The position numbers and the translations under genes are program-made. DNA of 9,914 nt from CAINVV01 sp964506325. Its GTDB lineage: Bacteria; Bacteroidota; Bacteroidia; Bacteroidales; Prolixibacteraceae. The stretch is from positions 1 to 9,914 of the forward strand of contig CAZDLO010000125.1 of the NCBI GenBank assembly GCA_964506325.1, in the 5' to 3' direction. How positions within the stretch are numbered: the first letter of the stretch is position 1; every line of letters begins with the position of its first letter. The notes under the pieces are model-generated. The model searched no databases. It was given only the letters and a program-made list of their open reading frames with translations, and was not told the origin of the DNA. Positions 1 through 6,599 of the stretch are shown here, piece by piece.

Positions 1-88
1 AGTTTTTTGTATTCATCCTGTGTGCCAGGATCAAGATTGGAAATTGGCTGGACAATTGTGAAAACACCTGGAATTTAAACCAAAACCC

Positions 89-108
89 GCACCTCCGGCA
101 GGGGGTGC
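89..108. repeat. GC-rich hairpin
   Basis: GCACCTCC (89-96) pairs with GGGGGTGC (101-108) around the tetraloop GGCA, giving an 8-bp stem with a single T-G wobble. No T-run follows on either strand, so it does not look like a standard intrinsic terminator. It may mark the 3' end of an upstream transcript or be a small repeat. The heptamer CCCGCAC occurs on the left flank (86-92) and again on the right flank (108-114). Confidence 0.4.
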
Positions 109-248
109 CCGCACTCTGCAACTGCAAAGCCAAATCAAGGGCCATCCCGAATTGCAACAGCAATACCAATTACAATCAGTAATAATTATGCCTCCCGGGA
201 ATATCCTTGCAAAATCAAGAATGAATAAATATTCAATGCAGTGGCAGG

Positions 249-267
249 CAGTTTGTCAGCCAAACTG
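249..267. repeat. Inverted repeat CAGTTTG-N5-CAAACTG
   Basis: Perfect 7-bp arms, CAGTTTG (249-255) and CAAACTG (261-267), are separated by TCAGC. The 7-5-7 geometry is that of a homodimer operator or a small hairpin. It lies about 180 bp before the GH120 start and has no T-run, so a terminator is unlikely. Its sequence differs from the operators at 4665 and 4716, so a different protein would be involved. Binding is inferred from symmetry only. Confidence 0.35.
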
Positions 268-394
268 GCACCAACAACCCAATGCATTTTACTGAATTGA
301 TTTGTGATATGAATTTGAACTTGTCACCATTTTAAAAAATAAAAAATTTAACTTTAAATCGATCCGCCCGAATACCTCCAAAAGTTTTGAAAAG

Positions 395-410
395 TAAACC
401 AAACGGTTTA
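395..410. promoter_or_regulatory. LacI-like palindromic operator candidate before the GH120 gene
   Basis: TAAACC (395-400) and GGTTTA (405-410) are perfect 6-bp arms around the centre AAAC, 40 bp ahead of the start codon of the exported GH120 protein. An even-spaced palindrome rich in AAACC/GGTTT resembles sites bound by LacI-family sugar regulators, which commonly control glycan genes in Bacteroidota. That family link is established in general; assigning it here is inference. No LacI gene is present in the window, so the regulator would be encoded elsewhere. Confidence 0.4.
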
Positions 411-450
411 TTGACAATGATTTGTAGCATTAATATTAATTCCTGAAGAA

Positions 451-2361
451 ATGACAAAATTTAGGTTCCTCCTGACTGTCGTGCTTATGATAACCGCTGC
501 CCGGGGCTTGGCCAGGGAATATCATGTTTCGGTGAAGGGAAGTGACCGGGATGCCGGTACAATATCAAAACCTTTCCGTACCATTAATTTTGCTGCCCAA
601 ATGGCTGTTCCGGGCGATCACATTGTAGTCCACGAAGGGATCTACCGCGAAAGGATCAATCCGCCAAGGGGCGGAATAAATAATTCGACCAGGATAGTTT
701 ACAAGTCGGCACAAGGGGAAAAGGCCGAAATCAGGGGATCCGAAATCATCAAAGGATGGGCAAAGGAAAAGGACGGCACCTGGAAGGTAGTTATCCCCAA
801 CACCTTCTTTGGTGATTACAACCCGTACCTCGACTCGATCCATGGCGACTGGTTCACTTCCCGGGGCCGGATTCACCATACCGGCGAGGTATTCCTGAAC
901 GGAAAGTCATTGTTCGAGAAAGAAACGCCCGAAAAAATGATTCATCCTGAACCGGACACCAAAATCCAGGACACGGAAGGATCGACTTATACGTGGTATT
1001 GCTCTGTGGATGCTGCCAATACCACCATCCGTGCCAATTTTCACCAGTTCGACCCGAACAGCGAGCTGGTCGAGATCAGCACGCGCAAAACCTGTTTCTA
1101 TCCCGAAAAACCAGGCATCAATTACCTGACGATCGATGGATTCCGTTTCAGCCAGGCAGCCACCCAGTGGGGTGCACCAACTGCCGGACAGGTAGGTATG
1201 ATTGCCACACACTGGAACAAGGGCTGGATCATCGAGAACAATGTGATCAGTGATTCAAAATGTTCCGGCATCACCCTGGGGAAAGAAAGCGGCACCGGGC
1301 ACAATGTCTGGACTGCCGACAAGGAGAACATCAACCGCGACGGCAATATTCATTACATCGAAGTTTTGTTCCGGGTACTCCGCAATGGCTGGAACAAGGA
1401 AAATATTGGTTCCCACATCGTAAGGAACAATACCATTTTCAACTGCGAGCAAACAGGGATCTGCGGCAGCATGGGGGGAGCCTTCTGCATCATCGAAAAC
1501 AATCACATTTACAACATCTGGACGAAAAGACAGTTTTCGGGAGCAGAAATTGGCGGGATAAAATTCCATGCCGCCGTCGACACGCAAATCAGGAATAACA
1601 GGATTCATCATGCGGGGAGAGGGCTCTGGCTCGACTGGATGACCCAGGGGACACGCGTGTCGTCGAACCTGTTCTATGGCAACAGCATGGAAGATATATT
1701 CCTGGAGGTCAACCATGGTCCCTTCGTTGTCGACAACAATATCCTGCTGTCAGACATAGCCATCCGGACCCAGTCTCAAGGCGGAGCCTACCTGCACAAC
1801 CTGGTGGCGGGTGCCGTATACACCTGGCCCGAATCAGGCAGGTTCACACCCTACTTTTTGCCCCATTCCACAGACATCGGGGCCCTAATGACCATCCAGT
1901 CGGGCGACGACAGGTATTACAACAATGTCTTCATTGGAAGAGGCAAACCCGCCGAGGAGAGTAAATACAAGTTCGGACTGGAGGGCTACAACGGGGCTAA
2001 ACTGCCGGTATGGATGAGTGGCAACATTTATTACAACGAAGCTAAGCCATCCGTTTATGACCTTAACTATATTGATCTACCTTCCTTTGATCCTGGAATA
2101 AAACTGGTGGAGGAGGGAGGAAATTGCTTCCTTCTAATGAAATTGAGCCCCGAATTTTATACCCATGGAGTCAGGCTGATAACCTCCGGAATTCTGGGGA
2201 ATGCCAAAATACCCAAAGCACCCTTTGACAACCCGGATGGCAGCGTATTGACCATTGACACAGATTATCTGGGTGCAAAGCGATCTGCTGCCAATCCGGC
2301 TGCCGGGCCTTTCGAACACCCGGAGAAGGGAGAATTGAAGCTCAAAGTCTGGCAGGAATAG
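451..2361 (+). CDS. Exported GH120 family beta-xylosidase-like protein
   Basis: The 636-residue protein probably removes xylose from the non-reducing ends of xylo-oligosaccharides in the periplasm. Residues 1-21 form a signal peptide: basic start, hydrophobic core from about 6 to 17, and a likely cut after GLA (residue 21). The rest reads as a right-handed parallel beta-helix that matches, from memory and along nearly its whole length, the GH120 xylosidase XylC of Thermoanaerobacterium saccharolyticum (about 638 residues). Shared blocks include SKPFRTIN, VVHEGIYRE, FFGDYNPY, KGWIIENN, GLWLDW, QGTRVS and LPHSTD. The XylC nucleophile (D382) and acid/base (E405) correspond to D395 in LDW and E419 in LEVNHG, one residue further apart here. 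The start follows the AT-rich leader and gives a complete signal peptide. It is followed 42 nt later by the DUF2264 gene, so the two are probably co-transcribed. Substrate specificity within GH120 cannot be fixed from sequence. Confidence 0.88.
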   Translation: MTKFRFLLTVVLMITAARGLAREYHVSVKGSDRDAGTISKPFRTINFAAQMAVPGDHIVVHEGIYRERINPPRGGINNSTRIVYKSAQGEKAEIRGSEIIKGWAKEKDGTWKVVIPNTFFGDYNPYLDSIHGDWFTSRGRIHHTGEVFLNGKSLFEKETPEKMIHPEPDTKIQDTEGSTYTWYCSVDAANTTIRANFHQFDPNSELVEISTRKTCFYPEKPGINYLTIDGFRFSQAATQWGAPTAGQVGMIATHWNKGWIIENNVISDSKCSGITLGKESGTGHNVWTADKENINRDGNIHYIEVLFRVLRNGWNKENIGSHIVRNNTIFNCEQTGICGSMGGAFCIIENNHIYNIWTKRQFSGAEIGGIKFHAAVDTQIRNNRIHHAGRGLWLDWMTQGTRVSSNLFYGNSMEDIFLEVNHGPFVVDNNILLSDIAIRTQSQGGAYLHNLVAGAVYTWPESGRFTPYFLPHSTDIGALMTIQSGDDRYYNNVFIGRGKPAEESKYKFGLEGYNGAKLPVWMSGNIYYNEAKPSVYDLNYIDLPSFDPGIKLVEEGGNCFLLMKLSPEFYTHGVRLITSGILGNAKIPKAPFDNPDGSVLTIDTDYLGAKRSAANPAAGPFEHPEKGELKLKVWQE

Positions 2362-2403
2362 TTTACCCCTGGGATTTCCCTACAAAAACAATTTGCAACA
2401 AAA

Positions 2404-4458
2404 ATGAAGAAAGCATTTGAGGTCCTGAATCCTGATCACAACCTTAGTCCGTTTACAGGGATGGCAAAAAAGCATTACATTGAGCTTGCCAGATACCTGC
2501 TGGAAAGGGCATTTACACATATCGGCTCCCCGGAAACCCCCATGACGTTCCCCATTGTGCCGGGAAAGAGCTATCCCCAGCCCGGTTCCCCGGAATGGCG
2601 TTACCGTGCAGCAGATTTTGAAGCCCTGGAGAGAACTTTCACCCTTGCCGGACCACTCATCCACCTCGATCCTGAGACCAGGATCAACGACATTAACCTG
2701 AGGGATTATTACAGCAGGCAGTTTTACAATGCTTTCACCCCGGGAAACGCCAACTCATTGCCATTGCCGGAAGAATTGCCGGATTCGAACTACCAGTTCA
2801 CCTGTGAATTCGGGGGATTGTTTAAAACACTGCTGCTGATGCCGGACACCATATGGCCGGTATATTCGGAAGAGCAGAAAGATGAGATGGTGAGGACCAT
2901 CTCAAAATGGGCACATCACCGTACTACGCAGAACAACTGGCGGATATTCAACATCGTTGCCTTGTCCTTCCTGAAGAAGCATGGCTACAGCATTGACGAT
3001 GAGCTGCTCAAAAGCCACCTGCTTTGGGTGGTGTCGTACCATTCGGGCAATGGCTGGTACCTTGAACAGACCTACAATTACTATTCGATCAGTCTGTTCA
3101 TCGTCTATACGACAATCTGGAACAGGGCCTTCGGGGATGAATATTACCCGGAGATAGCCGAAATCATTGAGAATTCGGCCATGAAGCTGATGGAATCCAT
3201 CACCGGATTCTTCGGAAGGGATGGGTCCATCAACATGTGGTCGCGAAGCATTTGCTACCGGACCTGGGTTTCCGGTGCTTTTCCTGTTGCCTTCATGCTG
3301 AAGGAGAAACCGGCTTTGGATGCAGGCTGGGCCAGGCGACTGTGTTCGGGCTCCCTGCTGCAGTTCGTTACGCGTGAGGAATTTTACTGCAACGACATTC
3401 CAAGCCTGGGCTTTTACGGACAAAAGGAGTACATGGTGCAGAACTACAGTTGCGCCGGCAGTCCTTTCCTGATGTTTCTGCCGTTTATCTGCCTGGCACT
3501 GCCGGATGATTCACCTTTCTGGACCGCCACCGAAAACGAGGGAATATGGAAGGAACTCGGCCAAGGATCCCGCAAAATTGTTCTTGAAAACCCCGGATTG
3601 GTGCTTGTCAACCACGGCAAAACCGGGACCTCAGAAATAATACCCGGCAAGGTTTACTATGATGACCCGAACTATTCGAAACTGGTTTACAATACCCATT
3701 TCCCGTGGGAAGACCACAATCCGCAGGGGGGGACCGCCATGGAATACAGTTTCAGAAGCCTCGATCCCAGGGATGTAAGGGGAGATGATGTGAATTTCTA
3801 TCTTACCGGACTGACTGTCACCAACGATTCAGATAAGAACCGCAGCTTTACCACCTCGCAGAGCATGCTTTACAACGGGGTACGCCAGGATGTCCTGTAC
3901 CGCCAGGCCATCCTGCGAAAACCGCCGAACAACGGGGTTGGCTATATCATCGACCTGGCGGAGATCACCATTCCGGGAGGGGTTATCCGCGTCGACCGGA
4001 CACGCCTTGCCTTCGAACATGAGCTGACCCTCGGCCATTTCGGGCTCCCGCATCTCAACGGAGCAAAGGCAGTGGTGAAACGATCAGGAGATGAAACAAA
4101 AATGGTTATCACCGCAACCATTCCCGGAAGAAGCGTCGCCCTGATTGCTTATGCCGGATGGGATAGCCTGGAAAGCCTTGTGCACCAAAACCGCAATGCT
4201 GAAGCCGGTGAGAGCACCATTATTTATGCCCGCAAGAAGCGGCTGGCCAAAAATCCGGCCATGGAACTGATGGTTACCGTCATGCTCCACAAGACCGATG
4301 ACACCGAATGGACTGAAGAGGAATTATCGCCGGTACGGGAAATAAAAATCCTGGAGGTGACTCCGACAGGTTCGGCTCTTGGAGCCATTGTAACCTTGTC
4401 AGGCCATGAAACCCGGGAAATCGATTTCAGGGATATTGACGGGGAACGTACCTGCTGA
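2404..4458 (+). CDS. DUF2264 family protein, putative cytoplasmic glycosidase (GH154-like)
   Basis: This 684-residue protein belongs to the DUF2264 family by its conserved central motifs: NNWRIFN (N177, N178, W179), GNGWY (residues 215-219) and FFGRDGSINMWSRSICYR (about 269-286, including R281 and Y285). Residues 1 to about 400 look mostly helical and fit an alpha/alpha-toroid; the remainder is beta-rich, as expected for a C-terminal sandwich. I recall some members of this fold being placed in CAZy family GH154 with beta-glucuronidase activity; I cannot confirm that for this sequence, nor name the catalytic acids. The N-terminus (MKKAFEVLNPDHN) lacks a signal peptide, and the upstream in-frame codons offer no alternative start, so it should act in the cytoplasm. 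It lies 42 nt after the exported GH120 gene, which suggests later-stage processing of an imported oligosaccharide, possibly one carrying uronic acid. The fold assignment is firm; the reaction is inference. Confidence 0.75.
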   Translation: MKKAFEVLNPDHNLSPFTGMAKKHYIELARYLLERAFTHIGSPETPMTFPIVPGKSYPQPGSPEWRYRAADFEALERTFTLAGPLIHLDPETRINDINLRDYYSRQFYNAFTPGNANSLPLPEELPDSNYQFTCEFGGLFKTLLLMPDTIWPVYSEEQKDEMVRTISKWAHHRTTQNNWRIFNIVALSFLKKHGYSIDDELLKSHLLWVVSYHSGNGWYLEQTYNYYSISLFIVYTTIWNRAFGDEYYPEIAEIIENSAMKLMESITGFFGRDGSINMWSRSICYRTWVSGAFPVAFMLKEKPALDAGWARRLCSGSLLQFVTREEFYCNDIPSLGFYGQKEYMVQNYSCAGSPFLMFLPFICLALPDDSPFWTATENEGIWKELGQGSRKIVLENPGLVLVNHGKTGTSEIIPGKVYYDDPNYSKLVYNTHFPWEDHNPQGGTAMEYSFRSLDPRDVRGDDVNFYLTGLTVTNDSDKNRSFTTSQSMLYNGVRQDVLYRQAILRKPPNNGVGYIIDLAEITIPGGVIRVDRTRLAFEHELTLGHFGLPHLNGAKAVVKRSGDETKMVITATIPGRSVALIAYAGWDSLESLVHQNRNAEAGESTIIYARKKRLAKNPAMELMVTVMLHKTDDTEWTEEELSPVREIKILEVTPTGSALGAIVTLSGHETREIDFRDIDGERTC

Positions 4459-4664
4459 TTCATGAAAATAGGCCGGCGGCGCGGACAACGGCACAAACCA
4501 TGGGTTTTCAGATGCTGCCCGGAGTGGTTTTATTCCCTGCTGCCTTCAATTTTGCACCTGGTTCCCTCTTTGACCGGGACTGAAACGTAATATTCCGGGA
4601 AAATGCCGCTGCAAAGTACCGCTATCTGCTACCCTTTCCAGGTAACCAAAAATAATTCCATTCT

Positions 4665-4683
4665 TTGTGTATTTTTTACACAA
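4665..4683. promoter_or_regulatory. Operator 1 of the NUDIX regulator gene (perfect palindrome)
   Basis: TTGTGTA (4665-4671) and TACACAA (4677-4683) form perfect 7-bp arms around TTTTT. The site ends just upstream of the -33 element of the regulator gene. A second copy with the same 7-5-7 geometry begins exactly 51 bp downstream (4716). The pairing and spacing make these probable autoregulatory sites for the NUDIX/winged-helix protein encoded at 4742. The bound protein is inferred from location. Confidence 0.65.
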
Positions 4684-4687
4684 TAAA

Positions 4688-4718
4688 TTTGGATGTTAAT
4701 TTTATATCACTACCTTTG
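4688..4718 (+). promoter_or_regulatory. Bacteroidota-type promoter of the NUDIX regulator gene
   Basis: TTTG (4688-4691) and TACCTTTG (4711-4718) fit the Bacteroidota consensus TTTG/TAnnTTTG with a 19-bp spacer, which is optimal. Transcription should begin around 4724-4726, leaving a leader of roughly 17 nt before the ATG at 4742. This rules out the in-frame GTG at 4718 as the start codon, because it lies inside the -7 element. The downstream operator (4716-4734) overlaps the -7 element and the start site, so binding there should block initiation. Confidence 0.75.
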
Positions 4719-4734
4719 TGTCAAAATTACACTT
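4716..4734. promoter_or_regulatory. Operator 2, overlapping the -7 element
   Basis: TTGTGTC (4716-4722), a 5-nt spacer, and TACACTT (4728-4734) give an imperfect copy of the palindrome at 4665-4683 with the same 7-5-7 layout. The GTGT and ACAC cores are fully symmetric. It overlaps the end of TACCTTTG and the predicted transcription start, which is the expected place for a repressor site. The start-to-start distance to operator 1 is 51 bp, close to five helical turns, so both sites face the same side of the DNA. Confidence 0.6.
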
Positions 4735-4741
4735 AGGCAGT

Positions 4742-5494
4742 ATGGAAAAGATCAGAAAATTCACCTACGAATATCCCCATCCGGCGGTAACAGTCGACTG
4801 CGTGATCTTCGGTTTCGATGGAAAATCATTGAGGATCCTTTTGATCGAGAGGGGTGTCGAACCTTTCAAGGGTAGCTGGGCACTGCCCGGCGGGTTTGTC
4901 AGGATGGATGAAACGGTAGAAAAGGCAGCCATGCGTGAGTTGCAGGAAGAGACCAATGTTAAGGGAGTATACATGAGTCAGCTGGCTGTTTTCAGCGAGG
5001 TCGACAGGGATCCCAGGGAAAGGGTCATCACCGTGGCGTTCTATGCCCTTGTCAAACCGTCGGACCACAACGTGATCGGCGGTGATGATGCTGCCAGTGC
5101 CCAATGGTTTAGCCTGGATGACTACCCCCCGCTGGTTTTTGACCATGAGCAGATTTTAAAGGCTGCTTTTTCCCAGCTTCAGCGCAATTTTAGGGCAGGC
5201 AATGTCGGACTCGAGCTATTTGAAGACAAATTCTCCATCTCACAACTGTATGCGCTGCACTCCCTTGTCACACAGAAAGAGATCGACCGGCGCAACTTCT
5301 ACAAGAAGGTGACCTCCTACAATTATATCGAACCTACCACTGATAAGGTCAGGGAGACCCCTCACAAACCCTCGATGCTGTACTCCTTAGACCGCATTTT
5401 CTATGATTCGGAGATCAGGGAATCCTTTAACCTTCAACGTTTCGACCTTGAAGAAGAACTGGTGAAAAAACAAACCAAAAAACCTAAAAAGTAA
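4742..5494 (+). CDS. NUDIX-domain transcription regulator (NrtR/AraR-like)
   Basis: The 250-residue protein combines an N-terminal NUDIX domain (about residues 12-150) with a C-terminal winged-helix DNA-binding domain (about 155-235), the layout of NrtR and the Bacteroidota AraR/XylR regulators. Such proteins bind ADP-ribose or a sugar in the NUDIX domain and release or bind DNA in response. The NUDIX box is complete at residues 51-73: G51, E57, then R65-E66-L67, E69 and E70; only the late glycine is replaced (N72). As I remember AraR, its box is degraded, so this protein may retain hydrolase activity. DRDPRERV (88-95) and the segment around SISQLYALHSL (165-175) and RRNFYKKV (183-190) are typical of the family. 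The C-terminus is lysine-rich. The start at 4742 is chosen because the longer GTG start lies within the promoter. It precedes the VWA gene by 47 nt and probably represses itself through operators at 4665 and 4716. Effector: ADP-ribose or a pentose, undecided. Confidence 0.82.
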   Translation: MEKIRKFTYEYPHPAVTVDCVIFGFDGKSLRILLIERGVEPFKGSWALPGGFVRMDETVEKAAMRELQEETNVKGVYMSQLAVFSEVDRDPRERVITVAFYALVKPSDHNVIGGDDAASAQWFSLDDYPPLVFDHEQILKAAFSQLQRNFRAGNVGLELFEDKFSISQLYALHSLVTQKEIDRRNFYKKVTSYNYIEPTTDKVRETPHKPSMLYSLDRIFYDSEIRESFNLQRFDLEEELVKKQTKKPKK

Positions 5495-5541
5495 CTGTTA
5501 GCAGAACGCATCAACTTAAACCAATCTTAAAATTTTTTATT

Positions 5542-6180
5542 ATGAAACAGACAAAAATTTACAACCTGCTCGTGGTCGATGAAAGCGGATCCATGGGTGT
5601 TATCAAACAGCAGACTATCAACGGCTGCAACGAAACCCTGCAGGTCATCGCTGCGGCCCAGGCCAAATACCCTGAGCAATCCCACCGGGTAACCCTTGTG
5701 ACGTTCAACACCGAAGGAACACGGACGATCACAGACTGTGTCCCGGTGGACAAGGCCGCACAACTGACCACCAAAACCTTCAACCCCAATTACGGGACTC
5801 CGCTTTACGATGCCCTGGGTGAATCGCTCACCAGGCTGCGTTATAAAATCAACCAGGACGAAGAGCACCATGTACTCGTCACCATCCTCACCGACGGTGA
5901 AGAAAACGCTTCCACAGAGTTTTCCCAAAAGATGATCAACAACATGATCAACGAATTAAAAATCCTGGGATGGACATTCACCTTTATCGGCGCCAACATC
6001 GACGTGGAGAAAGCTGCCTCACAAATCTCGGTCAGCAATTACATCGCCTTCGAACAGACCCATGAAGGAACAAAGTCCGTGTTCGAAAAAGAGAATAATG
6101 CAAGGATGAACTTTATGGATAAGCTATCCAAAGGAGCGAGCAAGGAAGAGCTTGCCAACAAATATTTCGAAGAAAAATAA
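5542..6180 (+). CDS. Stand-alone von Willebrand factor A domain protein
   Basis: This 212-residue protein is essentially one VWA domain, a Rossmann-like fold that binds a metal ion and protein partners. The MIDAS is intact: D13, S15 and S17 in VVDESGSMG, T86 in YGTPLYD, and D118 in LTDGEEN. There is no signal peptide or membrane segment, so it should be cytoplasmic. After the core domain, about residues 165-212 form a highly charged, probably helical tail (EKENNARMNFMDKL to the end). It follows the NUDIX regulator by 47 nt on the same strand, and the gap (AT-rich just before the ATG) holds no TAnnTTTG promoter, so the two are likely co-transcribed and share the operators at 4665 and 4716. Single-domain VWA proteins of this kind usually act as metal-dependent adaptors; no AAA+ ATPase or other usual partner is encoded here. 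The partner and process are unknown. Confidence 0.82.
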   Translation: MKQTKIYNLLVVDESGSMGVIKQQTINGCNETLQVIAAAQAKYPEQSHRVTLVTFNTEGTRTITDCVPVDKAAQLTTKTFNPNYGTPLYDALGESLTRLRYKINQDEEHHVLVTILTDGEENASTEFSQKMINNMINELKILGWTFTFIGANIDVEKAASQISVSNYIAFEQTHEGTKSVFEKENNARMNFMDKLSKGASKEELANKYFEEK

Positions 6181-6353
6181 ATCCATTGTAACCTGACCTG
6201 AGTGTGGGATGATTTGTGGTCCGGACAATTTTTGTACGGGTCGCAGATCATCCGTTATTTGAGGGAATATAAGTTCCATAACCCTAAAGGTCTTTGCTTT
6301 ATATCTATTGCGGTTCAGAAAAAATCTGATTTGTGCGCGACATGACAAAGCAT

Positions 6354-6514
6354 GGGCACGGATGGCAAAATCCGCGCCAGCGGCATTCAGGTCGATGATT
6401 TATAGCGGCAATCCTGTTGGCATAAATGGTTGGGCCCAGATTACTAATCCGCGCCAGCACGAGTTGGGTGTGATTGGAAGGGCTCAGATGGCAAATCCGC
6501 ACCAGCGACATTCA
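6354..6514. repeat. Three degenerate ~35-bp direct repeats, REP-like
   Basis: Units lie at 6354-6389, 6432-6461 (shortened) and 6480-6514. Each begins GGGC, then GAT with a short AT-rich run, then the core AATCCGCRCCAGC; units 1 and 3 also share the ending CATTCA. In unit 1 the core folds as CCGC-GCCA-GCGG (6372-6383), a small hairpin. Start-to-start distances are 78 and 48 bp. Intergenic location, a palindromic core and divergence between copies fit a REP-type or RAYT-mobilised repeat family. That family link is inference; no transposase is present in the window. Confidence 0.5.
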
Positions 6515-6519
6515 CGGGC

Positions 6520-6558
6520 AAAAAAACACCGGCAGCTTACAACAAGCTTGCCGGTGTT
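6520..6558 (-). terminator. Rho-independent terminator of the leftward beta-helix gene
   Basis: AACACCGGCAGCTT (6525-6538) pairs with AAGCTTGCCGGTGTT (6544-6558) around ACAAC, with a single bulged base. Read on the minus strand, the GC-rich stem is followed at once by a T7 tract (the complement of the A-run at 6520-6526). It lies about 40 nt beyond the stop codon of the 6600-9686 gene. On the plus strand the trailing sequence is only moderately T-rich, so termination of VWA transcripts is possible but weaker. Confidence 0.88.
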
Positions 6559-6599
6559 CTTCAATAATTTATTATTTAGAATGATTCTAAAAATAATAA

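Larger units (their letters stand above)
1..450. other. Non-coding region upstream of the GH120 gene
   Basis: I find no convincing gene here. Short open frames run in from the left edge: frame 1 ends at the TAA at 76-78, and frame 3 stays open to 182. Neither translation resembles a known protein, so at most the last ~25 codons of an upstream gene could be present. The stretch becomes strongly AT-rich from about 270 to 360, as is usual for Bacteroidota leader DNA. It contains a GC-rich hairpin (89-108), an inverted repeat (249-267) and a palindrome (395-410), listed separately. I see no perfect TAnnTTTG promoter element; TTGATTTG at 297-304 and TGAATTTG at 310-317 each miss it by one base and lack a well-spaced -33 partner. 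Confidence 0.6.
6181..6599. other. Non-coding region between convergent genes
   Basis: This gap separates the VWA gene from the end of the leftward beta-helix gene. Open frames exist on both strands, but their translations are arginine/histidine-rich repeats of the DNA repeats below and resemble no protein, so I do not call genes. The left part (6181-6350) shows no clear feature. The right part holds three degenerate direct repeats (6354-6514) and a strong terminator for the minus-strand gene (6520-6558). Confidence 0.6.

Noticed and set aside
417..424. ATGATTTG as a -7 promoter element for the GH120 gene
   Set aside because: It misses the TA of TAnnTTTG, and the nearest TTTG upstream (386-389) is 27 bp away, too far for a normal spacer.
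4462..4590. 42-codon frame starting 3 nt after the DUF2264 stop (MKIGRRRGQRHKPWVF start)
   Set aside because: The close spacing is suggestive, but the peptide is low in information, shows no domain or membrane segment, and could easily arise by chance.
4718..4741. GTG start extending the NUDIX protein by 8 residues
   Set aside because: The GTG overlaps the TACCTTTG promoter element and operator 2, so it would not be in the transcript.
6207..6253. Inverted repeat GGATGAT / ATCATCC after the VWA gene, considered as a terminator
   Set aside because: The arms are only 7 bp with a 33-nt gap and no T-run follows, so it is probably chance.
6124..6348. 74-codon minus-strand open frame after the VWA gene
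   Set aside because: It overlaps the VWA 3' end, shows no family motif or promoter, and lies beyond the terminator of the leftward gene.
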